Position numbers and translations under genes: made by a program. A stretch of DNA of 64,000 bases from Consotaella aegiceratis. Its GTDB lineage: Bacteria > Pseudomonadota > Alphaproteobacteria > Rhizobiales > Rhizobiaceae. The first letter of the stretch is position 1, and each line of letters starts with the position of its first letter. Below, piece after piece: positions 17,599 through 26,548 of the stretch. The stretch covers positions 92,323 through 156,322 of the forward strand of contig NZ_JAZHFT010000007.1 of NCBI RefSeq assembly GCF_036541425.1, read 5' to 3'. The notes beneath the pieces were generated by a model. It worked only from the letters and a program-made list of their open reading frames with translations, was not told the origin of the DNA and did not search any database.

Positions 17599-18546
17599 AT
17601 GAGTGGCGGACCCAATGCCCCGGCCGCCGCGCCGAAAAAAACCATGCCGATTCCCTCCCGTCGTTCGTCCATAGCCATGGCTGGCTGCAGCCGCGACGCG
17701 CCCGAGGCGGATCTGGCCGCAGCCATCGAGCATGGCGAGTTCGTGCTCCACTATCAGCCCGTCATCGACATCCGCCGCGGCGAGCCGGTCGGGGCCGAAG
17801 CTTTGATCCGTTGGGTTCATCCCCAGCGCGGACTGTTGACGCCGGCAAGCTTCATCCCGCTGGCGGAGGCCACCTCGCTGATCCACGAGGTCGGTCGCTG
17901 GACCATCGCCGCCGCCTGCGCCCAGGTGCGGGAATGGGAAAACAACGACTTGCGCGGCCTGAAGATCTCGATCAACGCTTCGGGCCGGGAATTTTCCAAT
18001 CCGCGTTTTCTCAAGTCGCTTGTCTCCGCGCTGGAGGCCAATGAGGTCGGCGCCCGTCAGATCGAGATCGAGCTAACCGAGACCGCATATCTGGAGGATA
18101 CGGTCTATGTGCGTACGGCGATCGCCCGCCTGCACGAACTCGGCGTCTCGATCGCGCTGGACGATTTCGGCCGCGCCTATTCGAGCTTCTCCTATCTGAA
18201 GAATTTTCATGCCGACAAGATCAAGATCGATCGCGAGTTCGTCGATCAGGTTCATCGCCATCGCATTTCGCAGGTGATCTGCCACAGTATCATCGATCTG
18301 GCCCGGCAACTGGGCATGCAGGTCCAGGCCGAAGGCGTGGAGATGGCGGAAGAAGTGCAGCATCTGGCCGATGCCGGCTGCCACCTGTTCCAGGGCTACT
18401 ACTTCTCCAATCCGCTGCCGGCGGACGCCTTTCAGCGCCGGATCGAGACCTTGCGCCGGGACGGCGTCCCCGCTTTCGGGTCGATTAAGGCGCAGCCCGG
18501 CTTGCAGATCGTGTCCTCGGCCGAACGAGCCACACCCCTCTCGTAA
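17599..18546 (+). CDS. Stand-alone EAL-domain phosphodiesterase with altered loop 6
   Basis: A 315-residue protein made of one EAL domain (about residues 35-280) with short unstructured ends and no membrane segment or sensor domain. It shows GAEALIRW, ISINASGREF, EIELTETAYLE, DKIKIDREF, QAEGVE and FQGYYFSNP. The usual DDFGTGYSS of loop 6 reads DDFGRAYSS, changing two residues next to the metal-binding Asp pair. The other metal ligands and the Lys are kept, so it may still cleave c-di-GMP or may only bind it. It stands divergent from the quorum-sensing genes, which suggests, but does not prove, a link. The start codon is not strongly supported. Confidence 0.87.
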   Translation: MSGGPNAPAAAPKKTMPIPSRRSSIAMAGCSRDAPEADLAAAIEHGEFVLHYQPVIDIRRGEPVGAEALIRWVHPQRGLLTPASFIPLAEATSLIHEVGRWTIAAACAQVREWENNDLRGLKISINASGREFSNPRFLKSLVSALEANEVGARQIEIELTETAYLEDTVYVRTAIARLHELGVSIALDDFGRAYSSFSYLKNFHADKIKIDREFVDQVHRHRISQVICHSIIDLARQLGMQVQAEGVEMAEEVQHLADAGCHLFQGYYFSNPLPADAFQRRIETLRRDGVPAFGSIKAQPGLQIVSSAERATPLS

Positions 18547-18711
18547 CCGTGTCATCGTCCGCGACGGCTGATAGCAACCGTGAAGTCGATCTCTTGCGCT
18601 GATGCAGGGATAAGGTGCTTATCCAAGAAAGCGGACGATGTGCGGGGTGTCGAGCCTGCAACCATCGGCAAGGCCGCTTCGTCGTGCAGAGACCCTTTGT
18701 GAAGCCGGCCG

Positions 18712-19611
18712 CTATTTCTTCGAGGACTGTCGGACGTGCCCCGGAACGACCAGCGAGGTCAGCCGGCTGTGCAAGGTCTCGATCCGCGACAGCCGCTCCA
18801 CGGCCGGTTCGCCGATCTCCTGGCCGGCGGCCGAGCAGATATAGTTGATCAGGCTCATCGGCGCGGCGTAGCTGTCGAACAGGCTGTGACCGCGATTGTG
18901 GGACCGCAAGGTGACGGTGGCCAGTTGGGCGGTGCGCGCTGCCGTCATGTCGGCGATCAGAACCGAGGGCGTCCCGACCTCGGCAGCGAGCGTCAGCACT
19001 TCGCGCAGGACCGCCGGACGGCGCCGGAAGCCGACGACGAGAAGGGCATCCTCCGGCGACAGGCTGGCCAAATCCTCGCCCAGCGACATGCCGGCCAGCG
19101 GCAGCAGCGGCACGTCCGGCTTGACGTGGATCAGCAGGGCTCGGGCGTAGGAAGCCAGCGCCATCGAGTTGCGGAAGCCCAGCACCCAGACCTTTCGCGC
19201 CGCGACAAGGATGCGGATCGCTTCGGCAAGGTCCTGCTCCTTCAGCATTTCGGCGGTGCGGGTCAGGTTCTGCAGGTCCTGGGCGACGTGCAGGCCGAAA
19301 TTGCCCTGGGCCACGCGCTCACGGCCGATGCCGGTCAGTTCGTAGAGCGGCGAGCCCCATCCTTCGGCACGGCGCGCATGCAGCCGTGCCTCGCTATAGC
19401 TCGGATAGCCGAGCCGCTTGAAGAAGCGGGCGGCGGTCGCGTTCGAGGTCTTGGCCCGCTCCGCCAATTCGCCGGCCGTGAAGCTCGACAAATTGGCCTG
19501 CGCCTCCAGGACGACGGAGGCGAGCCGTCGTTCGCTAGCGGTCAACTCGTCGTAAACCGCCATGATGCGAACGTCGATCGGGCGCGTGTCAGCCTCGCGA
19601 TACGAATCCAT
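18712..19611 (-). CDS. MurR/RpiR-family regulator (HTH plus SIS domain)
   Basis: A 299-residue repressor or activator. The N-terminal RpiR helix-turn-helix spans about residues 15-90 (TAGELAERAKTSNATAARFF is the recognition region). The C-terminal SIS phosphosugar-binding domain spans about 130-270, with VWVLGFRNSMALASYA and DALLVVGFRRRPAVLREVL. The frame runs 27 codons further upstream, but GAGGACAG 6 nt before ATG 19611 fixes the start. It follows the dipeptidase and dipeptide-importer genes on the same strand with a 175-nt gap. A dyad 34 nt upstream of the start may be its operator. The effector may be a sugar phosphate or a peptidoglycan-derived sugar. Confidence 0.9.
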   Translation of the reverse strand: MDSYREADTRPIDVRIMAVYDELTASERRLASVVLEAQANLSSFTAGELAERAKTSNATAARFFKRLGYPSYSEARLHARRAEGWGSPLYELTGIGRERVAQGNFGLHVAQDLQNLTRTAEMLKEQDLAEAIRILVAARKVWVLGFRNSMALASYARALLIHVKPDVPLLPLAGMSLGEDLASLSPEDALLVVGFRRRPAVLREVLTLAAEVGTPSVLIADMTAARTAQLATVTLRSHNRGHSLFDSYAAPMSLINYICSAAGQEIGEPAVERLSRIETLHSRLTSLVVPGHVRQSSKK

Positions 19612-19644
19612 GCCTGTCCTCACGGGTTTGCAGGCATAGCCGTA

Positions 19645-19664
19645 TATGAAAAAAATCTTCCATA
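19645..19664. promoter_or_regulatory. Candidate RpiR operator
   Basis: TATGAAAAAAATCTTCCATA is a 20-bp imperfect dyad with 9-bp arms, 7 of 9 matching, and an A/T-rich core. RpiR-family sites are typically AT-rich dyads with TGAAA-type half-sites. It lies 34 nt upstream of the RpiR start and downstream of the dipeptidase stop, so autoregulation is the simplest reading. Confidence 0.45.
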
Positions 19665-19786
19665 CCACCTCGCTCCGTCTTGAACACGGCATGAAGTGTG
19701 ATCGGCAAGTCGTTGGCGGACGATCTGTTTCTTCAATGTCCGGTAAGCGTCAGGCAGAGGCTCCCGATGCCGCGAGACCGACCTGC

Positions 19787-20845
19787 TCAGGCCTTCCAGG
19801 TGCGCTCGAAAACGCTCAGCCAGTTGCGGTGGGCGAGCTTTTCCATGAGATCCGCACTGTAGCCGTGGCTCTCCATCGCCTCGAACAGGGCGGGCAGTCC
19901 GGCGGCGTCGCCGATCGGACGCGGGATGACGGCGCCATCGAAATCGGAGCCCAGGGCCACGCCGTCCTCACCCAGCCGCTCGATCAGCGCATCGAGATGC
20001 GCCAGCATCACGTCGAGGCCGGTATCGGCATCCATGCTGCCGTCGGGGCGCAGGAAGGCGGTGGCGAAGTTGAGCCCGACGACGCCCTTGGACGCCGCGA
20101 CGGCGTCGAGTTGCGCATCCGTCAGATTGCGGCTCACCGGGCAAAGCGCGTGCACGTTGGAGTGGGTGGCGACCAGCGGCGCATCGGACAGCTCCGCGAC
20201 CTCCCAGAATCCCTTCTCGTTGAGGTGCGAGAGGTCGAGCATGATGCCCAGCTCGTTGCAGCGCGCGACGAGCGCCTTGCCCGCGTCCGTCAGCCCCGGC
20301 CCGGTGTCGGGCGAGGAGGGATAGGCCATCGGCACGCCGTGCGCGAAGATGTTCGGGCGGCTCCAGACCATGCCGATCGAACGCAGCCCGGCGGCATGCA
20401 GCACGTCGAGCATGGTCAGATCCTCGTCGATCGCCTCCGCGCCCTCGATGTGAAGCACGGCGGCCATGGCATTGTTCTGCCAGGCGGCGCGGATGTCCGA
20501 GACGCTGCGGCAAACCTTGAGGCGACCGCCCGAGGCGCGCTCCAGGCGGAACAGGATCGCCGCCATGCCGATCGTCGCGGCTTCGGCGACGGCCTGCTCC
20601 AGGGGGGCGGGCAGCGGCAGTGCATAATTGCCGGCGCTCATCGCTTCCATTTTGAAGGCGCCGCGTGGCGAGGGCGGAAAGATGGCGAAGAGACCGCCGC
20701 GCAGACGGCCCCTGGCGGCTTTCTCCAAGTCGATGTGCCCCTTCGCGCCGCCATCGAGGAAGGTCTGGAATGCGTCGGTGCCGCTTTCTTCGAAGAGGCG
20801 CAGGAGGCTGTCGTTGTGGCCATCGAAAACGAGGGGTGTGGGCAT
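19787..20845 (-). CDS. Membrane dipeptidase-like zinc hydrolase (M19)
   Basis: A 352-residue renal-dipeptidase family enzyme with no signal peptide, so probably cytoplasmic. The Zn ligands are visible as FDGHNDSL near the N-terminus, the bridging Glu in LHIEGAEAI, and His residues in MLDLSHLNEKGF and ATHSNVHAL; GSDFDGAV is near the end. The family cleaves dipeptides, including L-D and D-D types. It lies 87 nt after the last ATPase gene of the dipeptide importer, so imported dipeptides are the likely substrates. AAGGA lies 7 nt before ATG 20845. Confidence 0.92.
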   Translation of the reverse strand: MPTPLVFDGHNDSLLRLFEESGTDAFQTFLDGGAKGHIDLEKAARGRLRGGLFAIFPPSPRGAFKMEAMSAGNYALPLPAPLEQAVAEAATIGMAAILFRLERASGGRLKVCRSVSDIRAAWQNNAMAAVLHIEGAEAIDEDLTMLDVLHAAGLRSIGMVWSRPNIFAHGVPMAYPSSPDTGPGLTDAGKALVARCNELGIMLDLSHLNEKGFWEVAELSDAPLVATHSNVHALCPVSRNLTDAQLDAVAASKGVVGLNFATAFLRPDGSMDADTGLDVMLAHLDALIERLGEDGVALGSDFDGAVIPRPIGDAAGLPALFEAMESHGYSADLMEKLAHRNWLSVFERTWKA

Positions 20846-20932
20846 CGTGAAATCCTTCGGACGATCGAACGGGCGGCTGGTGCGGAAGAGATGGAAGACG
20901 GGGGCCTGCGAAATCAGGGCAGGTCGGGAAGG

Positions 20933-21733
20933 CTAGCGGACATAGCCTTCGCTCGCCCGCAGGAGGGTGCGCGTATAGTCGAAGCGTACGGCATGAGCTT
21001 TCAGCGCATCGCGGTCAAGCTCCTCGATCGCCTCGCCGCCGCGCATGACGAGCAGCCGCTGACACATATGGTCGATCACCGCGAGGTCGTGGCTGACCAG
21101 CACGAAGGTGAGCTTCTTTTCGGCCTGCACGCGCTGCAGCAGATTGAGAACTTCCGCCTGGATCGACGCATCGAGCGCGGAGGTCGGCTCGTCCAGAAGC
21201 AGAATCTCGGGCTCGACGATCAGGGCGCGTGCGATGGCGACCCGCTGCCGCTGGCCGCCGGAGAGCTGGTGCGGCAGCCGAAAGCGGAAGCGCGCGTCGA
21301 GCCCGACATCCGTCAACGCCTGTACGACGCGGTCCTCCCGGTCGGTAAACCGGTGGATCGCCAGCGGTTCGGACAGAACGCGGTCGATGGTGTGGCGCGG
21401 GTGAAGCGAACCGAACGGATCCTGAAACACCATCTGGACGCACCGGGCAAACGCCTTGTCGCGCCATTCGCCCAGGCCTTGACCGTCGATCGAGATCTGG
21501 CCGCCGCTTGTCGGTGCGAGACCGCAGATCGCGCGCAACACCGTCGACTTGCCCGAACCGGATTCGCCGACGAGGCCGAACGACTCCTCGCGTTCCACGT
21601 CGAAGCTGACGCCGCGCACGGCCCTCACATGCTGGCGGCCGTTGCCGAAGACGACGCGGAGATCGCGCACCGACAATTTGGTTGGCTGACCGGCGCGAGC
21701 GGCGTCCGATGGGCGCGAAGCAACCGTGCTCAT
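20933..21733 (-). CDS. Dipeptide/oligopeptide ABC transporter ATPase (DppF-like)
   Basis: A 266-residue ATP-binding subunit with Walker A GESGSGKST, signature LSGGQRQR, Walker B LLLDEPTSALD and H-loop LVSHDLAVI. It is shorter than most DppF proteins and lacks the C-terminal oligopeptide-HPY Cys region. ATG 21733 overlaps the stop of the DppD-like gene as ATGA, preferred over ATGs at 21739 and 21799. It is the last transport subunit of the operon before the dipeptidase gene. Confidence 0.93.
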   Translation of the reverse strand: MSTVASRPSDAARAGQPTKLSVRDLRVVFGNGRQHVRAVRGVSFDVEREESFGLVGESGSGKSTVLRAICGLAPTSGGQISIDGQGLGEWRDKAFARCVQMVFQDPFGSLHPRHTIDRVLSEPLAIHRFTDREDRVVQALTDVGLDARFRFRLPHQLSGGQRQRVAIARALIVEPEILLLDEPTSALDASIQAEVLNLLQRVQAEKKLTFVLVSHDLAVIDHMCQRLLVMRGGEAIEELDRDALKAHAVRFDYTRTLLRASEGYVR

Positions 21734-22581
21734 GCCCATGCCTCGTCCCTCTGCAGCGTCGGCAGCGGCTCGCGCGCGCCGCCGATTTCTGGCAGGCAAT
21801 GGAGCAGCCCTTGCGTGTAGGGATGCTTCGCCTCGCCCAGGCGGTCGGCCTCGATCTCCTCGACGATCCGGCCGAGATACATCACCAGGACGCGGTCGCA
21901 GAAGGTCGAGACGAGGCGAAGGTCATGGCTGATGAAGATCAGGCCCATGCCGCGGTCGCGCACCAGGTCGTCGAGGATCTTCAAGACTTCGAGCTGTACG
22001 GTGACGTCCAGCGCGGAGGTGGGCTCGTCGGCGATCAACAGGTCGGGCCGCGGCACCAGCATCATGGCGATCATCACGCGCTGGCCCATGCCGCCGGACA
22101 ATTCGTGCGGATAGGCCCGGAAGACGCGCTCGGGATCGCGGATCTGCACCTCTTCCAGCATCGCAAGCGCCCGCTTGGCGGCGGCGCGCTCGGACACGCG
22201 CTCGTGCACCTTCAGCGCTTCGACGAGTTGCCGGCCGACCCGCATCACCGGGTTGAGCGAGTATTTCGGGTCCTGCATGATCATGGCGATGCGGCGGCCG
22301 CGAATGGCCCGCATCTGCCGCTCCGAAAGCCCCTGCAGCTCCTGCCCGTCGAGGGCGAGGCGATCGGCGGTGGCGATTCCCGGAGCGCGCACGAGGCGCA
22401 GGATGGCGCGGCCGGTCATCGACTTGCCGGAGCCTGATTCGCCGACGATGCCGACGCGCTCGCGTCCGACGGAAAAGGAGATGCCGCGCACCGCATCGAC
22501 CGAGCCGTTCCGGGTGGCGAAGCGGACGGCGAGATTGCGGACGTCCAGAAGCGGAGTGGGCGAGGGGGGCTGAAGGCTCAT
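21730..22581 (-). CDS. Dipeptide/oligopeptide ABC transporter ATPase (DppD-like)
   Basis: A 283-residue ATP-binding subunit with Walker A GESGSGKSM, signature LSGGMGQR (one substitution from the usual LSGGMRQR), Walker B LLIADEPTSALD and H-loop FISHDLRLV. It ends with KHPYTQGLLHCLP, the start of an oligopeptide-HPY tail that is then cut short. Its ATG overlaps the permease stop by 4 nt, and its own stop overlaps the next ATPase start, so the operon is tightly coupled. Confidence 0.93.
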   Translation of the reverse strand: MSLQPPSPTPLLDVRNLAVRFATRNGSVDAVRGISFSVGRERVGIVGESGSGKSMTGRAILRLVRAPGIATADRLALDGQELQGLSERQMRAIRGRRIAMIMQDPKYSLNPVMRVGRQLVEALKVHERVSERAAAKRALAMLEEVQIRDPERVFRAYPHELSGGMGQRVMIAMMLVPRPDLLIADEPTSALDVTVQLEVLKILDDLVRDRGMGLIFISHDLRLVSTFCDRVLVMYLGRIVEEIEADRLGEAKHPYTQGLLHCLPEIGGAREPLPTLQRDEAWA

Positions 22582-23510
22582 TGCCGGTTGCCCCGCGGGT
22601 CGAGCACGTCGCGCAGGCCGTCGCCGAGCAGGTTGAAGCCGAGACTGACGGTCAGGATGGCGAGGCCGGGGATCGTGGCGACCCACCAATGGCTCAGGAG
22701 ATACTGCCGGCCGGTGGAGATCATCGCGCCCCATTCGGCGAGCGGCGGTTGCGCGCCCAGGCCGAGGAAGCCGAGCCCGGCCGCCGTCAGGATGATGCCG
22801 GCCATGTCCAGCGTCACGCGGATGATCACCGAGCCGAGGCACATCGGCATGATGTGGCCGACGATGATGCGCAGCGTGCCAGCGCCCTGCAAACGGGCCG
22901 CCGCGATATAGTCGGAGCGCCGCACCGTCAGCGTCTCGGCCCTGGCGACGCGAGCATAGGGCGGCCACGCGGTGAGCGCGATGGCGAGCACCGCGTTGAC
23001 AATGCCGGGACCGAGGGCCGCGACGAAGGCGAGCGCCAGGATGAGGCGCGGAAAGGCCAGGAAGATGTCGGTCAGGCGCATCAGGACGCGGTCGGTCCAG
23101 CCGCCCATGGTGCCGGCCACCGTGCCTATGATCAGGCCGAAGACCGGCGCCGTCACCGTGACCAGGGCGACGATGTAGAGCGTGACGCGGGCGCCATAGA
23201 CGATGCGGCTCCAGATGTCGCGGCCCAGCTCGTCGGTGCCGAGCCAGTGACCTTGCCAACCCGGCGGATGCAGCCGGTCGGCCAGGTGCTGGACGTTAGG
23301 CGCGTGAGTGGCGATCAGCGGCGCGAACAGCGCCATCAGGACCAGGACGACGATGATCGTCAGCCCCACCATCGCCAGGAAGTTGCCGGAGAGGTCACTC
23401 CAGGCGTTCCAGGCGCTGATGCAGCGCGCATGCAGCCGTGAGGTCGGCGTGTCGGTGGTCAACCACGCGCGCCAGCCGCCGGTCTTCGTTTCGAGGCTGG
23501 TCGTGCTCAT
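22578..23510 (-). CDS. Dipeptide ABC transporter permease (DppC-like)
   Basis: A 310-residue inner-membrane permease. It has an N-terminal cytoplasmic stretch, a first helix near residue 45-65, the OppC-type motif HWLGTDELGRDIWSRI, and five further helices. The coupling loop is AARLQGAGTLRIIVGHIMP. It ends GDGLRDVLDPRGN, as usual for DppC. Both ends overlap neighbouring genes by 4 nt (ATGA). It forms the pore with the DppB-like protein. Confidence 0.93.
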   Translation of the reverse strand: MSTTSLETKTGGWRAWLTTDTPTSRLHARCISAWNAWSDLSGNFLAMVGLTIIVVLVLMALFAPLIATHAPNVQHLADRLHPPGWQGHWLGTDELGRDIWSRIVYGARVTLYIVALVTVTAPVFGLIIGTVAGTMGGWTDRVLMRLTDIFLAFPRLILALAFVAALGPGIVNAVLAIALTAWPPYARVARAETLTVRRSDYIAAARLQGAGTLRIIVGHIMPMCLGSVIIRVTLDMAGIILTAAGLGFLGLGAQPPLAEWGAMISTGRQYLLSHWWVATIPGLAILTVSLGFNLLGDGLRDVLDPRGNRQ

Positions 23511-24604
23511 CGCGCCCTCGGATCGACCGCGACGTAGAGAAGGTCGGACAAGAGGTTCAGAAACACGAAGACGGCTCCGATCACCACGGTGCCGCCGAGC
23601 ACGGCGTTGAGATCGGCGGCGAACAGCGCCTTGGTGATGTAGAGGCCGAGGCCGGGCCAGGCGAACACGGTTTCCGTCAGCACCGATCCTTCGAGCAGTG
23701 CGGCGTAGGAAAGCGCGATGACCGTGATCAGCGGCACCAGCGCGTTGCCCAGCGCATGGACCCAGACCACGCGCCATTCCGGCACGCCCTTGACCCGGGC
23801 GGTGGTGACATATTCCTGGCCGAGCTGCTCCAGCATGAAGGAGCGCGTCATCCGCGAAATGTAGGCGAGCGAGAAATAGCCGAGGACGACGACCGGCAGC
23901 ACGATGTGGCTGAGCGCGTTGAGGAAAACGTCCCAGGCACCCGACGCGATCGAATCGATCAGGATCGATCCGGTGTAGCGGGTCACGTCGAACTCGTAGG
24001 ACAGTTCGTAGGAGACGTCGAGCCGGCCGGGGCCGCCGACCCATCCGAGCTGGCCGTAGAAGACGAGCAGCGCGATGAGGCCGAGCCAGAAGACCGGCAT
24101 CGAGTAGCCGAGCAGCCCGACGAAGCGTAGCGTCTGATCCTGCCAGCGGCCCTGGTTGACCGCCGCCACCACGCCCGCCGGCACGCCCAGGAAAACGCCG
24201 AGCAGGGTCGCCAGCGTCGCCAGTTCGAGCGTGGCGGGAAAGGCGTCGGCGAGATCGGCGATCACTGGCCGCGACGTCAGGTTCGACATGCCGAAATCGC
24301 CGGTAAGCACGCTGCCGACATAGATCGCGAATTGCTCTGGCAGCGACCTGTCGAGACCCAGGGCGTGGGCAGCCGCATCGTATTGCGCCTGCGTCGCGCG
24401 TTCTCCGACGATCGAAAGAACGGGGTCGACGGGGACCAGGCGACCGATCACGAAGGTGACGAGGAGCAGGCCGAACAGCGTGATGAGAAGGCTGGCGAGG
24501 GTGCCGCCGACGCGTGCGAAGACGCGCGGCAGCATCAGACCGCCGCCGGCTCCCGCTTCCATCGGATCGCCATCGAGCGAAGCGGTCTCGTCGCGATCAC
24601 TCAT
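23507..24604 (-). CDS. Dipeptide ABC transporter permease (DppB-like)
   Basis: A permease of about 365 residues. The first helix starts near residue 30 (GGTLASLLITLFGLLLVTF) and the OppB-type segments GDFGMSNLTSRPV and TARVKGVPEWRVVWVHALGN mark the family. A loop of about 40 residues around YELSYEFDVTRYTG is inserted between two helices. The start is uncertain: ATG 24604 is listed, while ATGs at 24562 and 24535 also fit, and none has a strong ribosome site. It follows the binding-protein gene after 182 nt with a large palindrome. Confidence 0.9.
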   Translation of the reverse strand: MSDRDETASLDGDPMEAGAGGGLMLPRVFARVGGTLASLLITLFGLLLVTFVIGRLVPVDPVLSIVGERATQAQYDAAAHALGLDRSLPEQFAIYVGSVLTGDFGMSNLTSRPVIADLADAFPATLELATLATLLGVFLGVPAGVVAAVNQGRWQDQTLRFVGLLGYSMPVFWLGLIALLVFYGQLGWVGGPGRLDVSYELSYEFDVTRYTGSILIDSIASGAWDVFLNALSHIVLPVVVLGYFSLAYISRMTRSFMLEQLGQEYVTTARVKGVPEWRVVWVHALGNALVPLITVIALSYAALLEGSVLTETVFAWPGLGLYITKALFAADLNAVLGGTVVIGAVFVFLNLLSDLLYVAVDPRAR

Positions 24605-24746
24605 CCGTGGCGCTCGGCAGGAAGAGAGGCTGGAGAGCGGCAGGTCGGCCAGGCGCGCATGCAACGCCGACCCTGCCGGGCGCCGGGAGCGCAGGCCAAG
24701 GGGCGCTGCCGAAACGGATCATCATAGGCATCATCATGATCGGTCG

Positions 24747-24778
24747 ATCGCGGCTGGCGGCATGCCGCCAGCCGCGAT
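24747..24778. repeat. Perfect 32-nt palindrome after dipeptide binding-protein gene
   Basis: The 16-nt half ATCGCGGCTGGCGGCA is followed by its exact reverse complement. RNA from either strand folds into a stem of about 14 bp with a 4-nt loop. It lies 8 nt past the binding-protein stop and before the permease genes. No T-run follows, so it more likely blocks 3' exonucleases than terminates transcription. Confidence 0.75.
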
Positions 24779-24786
24779 GAGGATCG

Positions 24787-26412
24787 CTACTCGGCGCTCT
24801 TCGTCACCGGCCAGTAGAAGGCCGAGCTGACCGCGCCACCCATGCCGAAGCCGTCGACACCCTTTGCGGCACCGTCCTGCTCCTGGAGCTGGAAGATATA
24901 GGTGAAGGGCGAAAGCTCCTGATTGGTCCGCTGGATCTCGGCGTACATCTCCTTGCGCTTTTCGGTGTCCTTCTCGACGACCGCGTCCTCAACCATTTTC
25001 GTGGTCTCCTCCGCCGGGTAGGCGATGCGCCAGGACAGATTGCCGGTGAGTTGGGCTTCCTCCGAGTTGTCGGGGTTGGCGGCAAAGACGGAAGCGTTGG
25101 TGTTCGGGTCGGGATAGTCCGGGCCCCAGGATTCCAGCGTCAGCTCAGTCTTGCGCCCGCGGAAGGCCGAAAGGACCTCGGAGCCCGTGGCCGTGCGAAT
25201 ATTCGCCTTGATGCCGGCCTGGCCGAGCGTGGCCTGGATCGCCTGAGCCATGTCGGTGCGGATCTTCTCGTTGCGTACGAGAAGCTCGACCTCGAAGCCG
25301 TCCGGATAGCCGGCCTCGGCAAGCAGCTCCTTGGCCTTGTCGACGTTCAACTCGTAGGGCGTGTCGTCGATCGCGCCGAGAAAGCCCGCCGGAAGCAAGG
25401 TCTGATGGACCGCCACCTGACCCTTGAGGATGGTGTCGGCCATCCCCTTGTAGTCGATCAGGTACTTGATCGCCTGCAAGACCTTGACGTTGGCCAGCGG
25501 CTCGACGAGCTGGTTGGCGGCCAGATAGAAGATGCGCCCGCGCTGCTCGGTGACGACCTTCAGAGCGTCGTTGCCTTCGATCGCGGAGATGTCCTCCGGC
25601 GTCAGATTGCGGGCGACGTCGACATCGCCCTTTTCCAGAAGCAGACGTTGGGTGGCGGGCTCGGGCACGTGACGTACGAAGACGCGCTTCATGGCCAGGT
25701 CGCCGGGCCAGTTTTCGTTGGCTTCCAAGAGCACCGACTCGTTCGGCTTCCAGCCTCGCAGCGTGTAAGGTCCGGAGCCGGCCGAATGGGTGGCGAGCCA
25801 GGCATTGCCCATGTCCTCGCCCTCGGCATGCTCCATCACGGTCTTCTCGTCGACGATCGAGCCGATCTCGGCGGTCAGTGCGTTGTAGAAGAAGGACGGA
25901 GCATAGGGCTTGTCAGTGACGATCTGGACCGTATCGTCGCCGGGCGCCGTAATCGTCTCGTCGACATTGTCGGGCGTAAAGCCGAACTGTGTGAGAATGA
26001 AGGAGGGCGTCTTGTCGAGCTTGACGGCGCGCCGCAGCGACCAGACCACGTCCTCGGGGCGCACCGGATTGCCGGAGGCGAACTTCAGGCCGGTGTCGAT
26101 GGTGAAGGTGTAGGTCACACCGTCGTCGGCGACGCTCCAATCCTTGGCGACGCCAGGCACCAGTTCCTTGGTCTCCGGATCGATGCCGATGAGCTTCTGG
26201 TACATGTTGTTGATGCCGTCCTGGCCGGACCATTCGAAGCTCTCGCCGGGGTCGAAGGTCTTCAGGTCGTCGATCGAATTGGCGATCACCAGGGTGTCGG
26301 CGGGCGTTTCGGCCAAGGCAAGGGGGGCGCTCAGGCTCGCCATGCCAAGGACCATCATTCCGGCGAGAAGCCGCCGTGGGCGGTGCAGTCGAAGCAGAGG
26401 CTGTGTGGTCAC
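24787..26412 (-). CDS. Dipeptide/oligopeptide ABC transporter substrate-binding protein
   Basis: A 541-residue periplasmic binding protein of family 5. A signal peptide of about 35 residues starts with an Arg-rich stretch (LHRPRRLLAGMM) and ends near LALAE. Family segments include TYTFTIDTGLKFASGNPV, SGPYTLRGWKPNESVLLE and ELLAEAGYPDGFEVELLV. The start is GTG 26412 with AAAGG 7 nt upstream; an in-frame ATG at 26559 lies inside the preceding gene and is rejected. It heads the importer operon that ends with the dipeptidase. The ligand is probably a dipeptide. Confidence 0.92.
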   Translation of the reverse strand: MTTQPLLRLHRPRRLLAGMMVLGMASLSAPLALAETPADTLVIANSIDDLKTFDPGESFEWSGQDGINNMYQKLIGIDPETKELVPGVAKDWSVADDGVTYTFTIDTGLKFASGNPVRPEDVVWSLRRAVKLDKTPSFILTQFGFTPDNVDETITAPGDDTVQIVTDKPYAPSFFYNALTAEIGSIVDEKTVMEHAEGEDMGNAWLATHSAGSGPYTLRGWKPNESVLLEANENWPGDLAMKRVFVRHVPEPATQRLLLEKGDVDVARNLTPEDISAIEGNDALKVVTEQRGRIFYLAANQLVEPLANVKVLQAIKYLIDYKGMADTILKGQVAVHQTLLPAGFLGAIDDTPYELNVDKAKELLAEAGYPDGFEVELLVRNEKIRTDMAQAIQATLGQAGIKANIRTATGSEVLSAFRGRKTELTLESWGPDYPDPNTNASVFAANPDNSEEAQLTGNLSWRIAYPAEETTKMVEDAVVEKDTEKRKEMYAEIQRTNQELSPFTYIFQLQEQDGAAKGVDGFGMGGAVSSAFYWPVTKSAE

Positions 26413-26440
26413 GGAAACGCCTTTCGTCAGCACAGTCTTT

Positions 26441-26456
26441 CCGGCATGTATGCCGG
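26441..26456. repeat. 16-bp palindrome in binding-protein leader
   Basis: CCGGCATGTATGCCGG consists of 7-bp arms around GT, flanked by TTTCC and GGAAA a few bases out. It lies 29 nt upstream of the GTG start. It may be a hairpin in the leader RNA or an operator. Confidence 0.4.
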
Positions 26457-26485
26457 CCAGGAAAGTCAGACAGGCTATTGAACGC

Positions 26486-26497
26486 TCAGACGTCTGA
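26486..26497. promoter_or_regulatory. Candidate operator TCAGACGTCTGA
   Basis: A perfect 12-bp palindrome in the 136-nt gap before the dipeptide-importer operon. A third copy of the half-site TCAGAC occurs at about 26466. The arrangement suggests a dimeric repressor site near the promoter. The cognate regulator is not identified; the RpiR candidate site at 19645 has a different sequence. Confidence 0.4.
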
Positions 26498-26548
26498 CAA
26501 GTGGCCTGCGCAGAAAGACGGCGCAAACGTCCGCTGCATAAGATGTGT

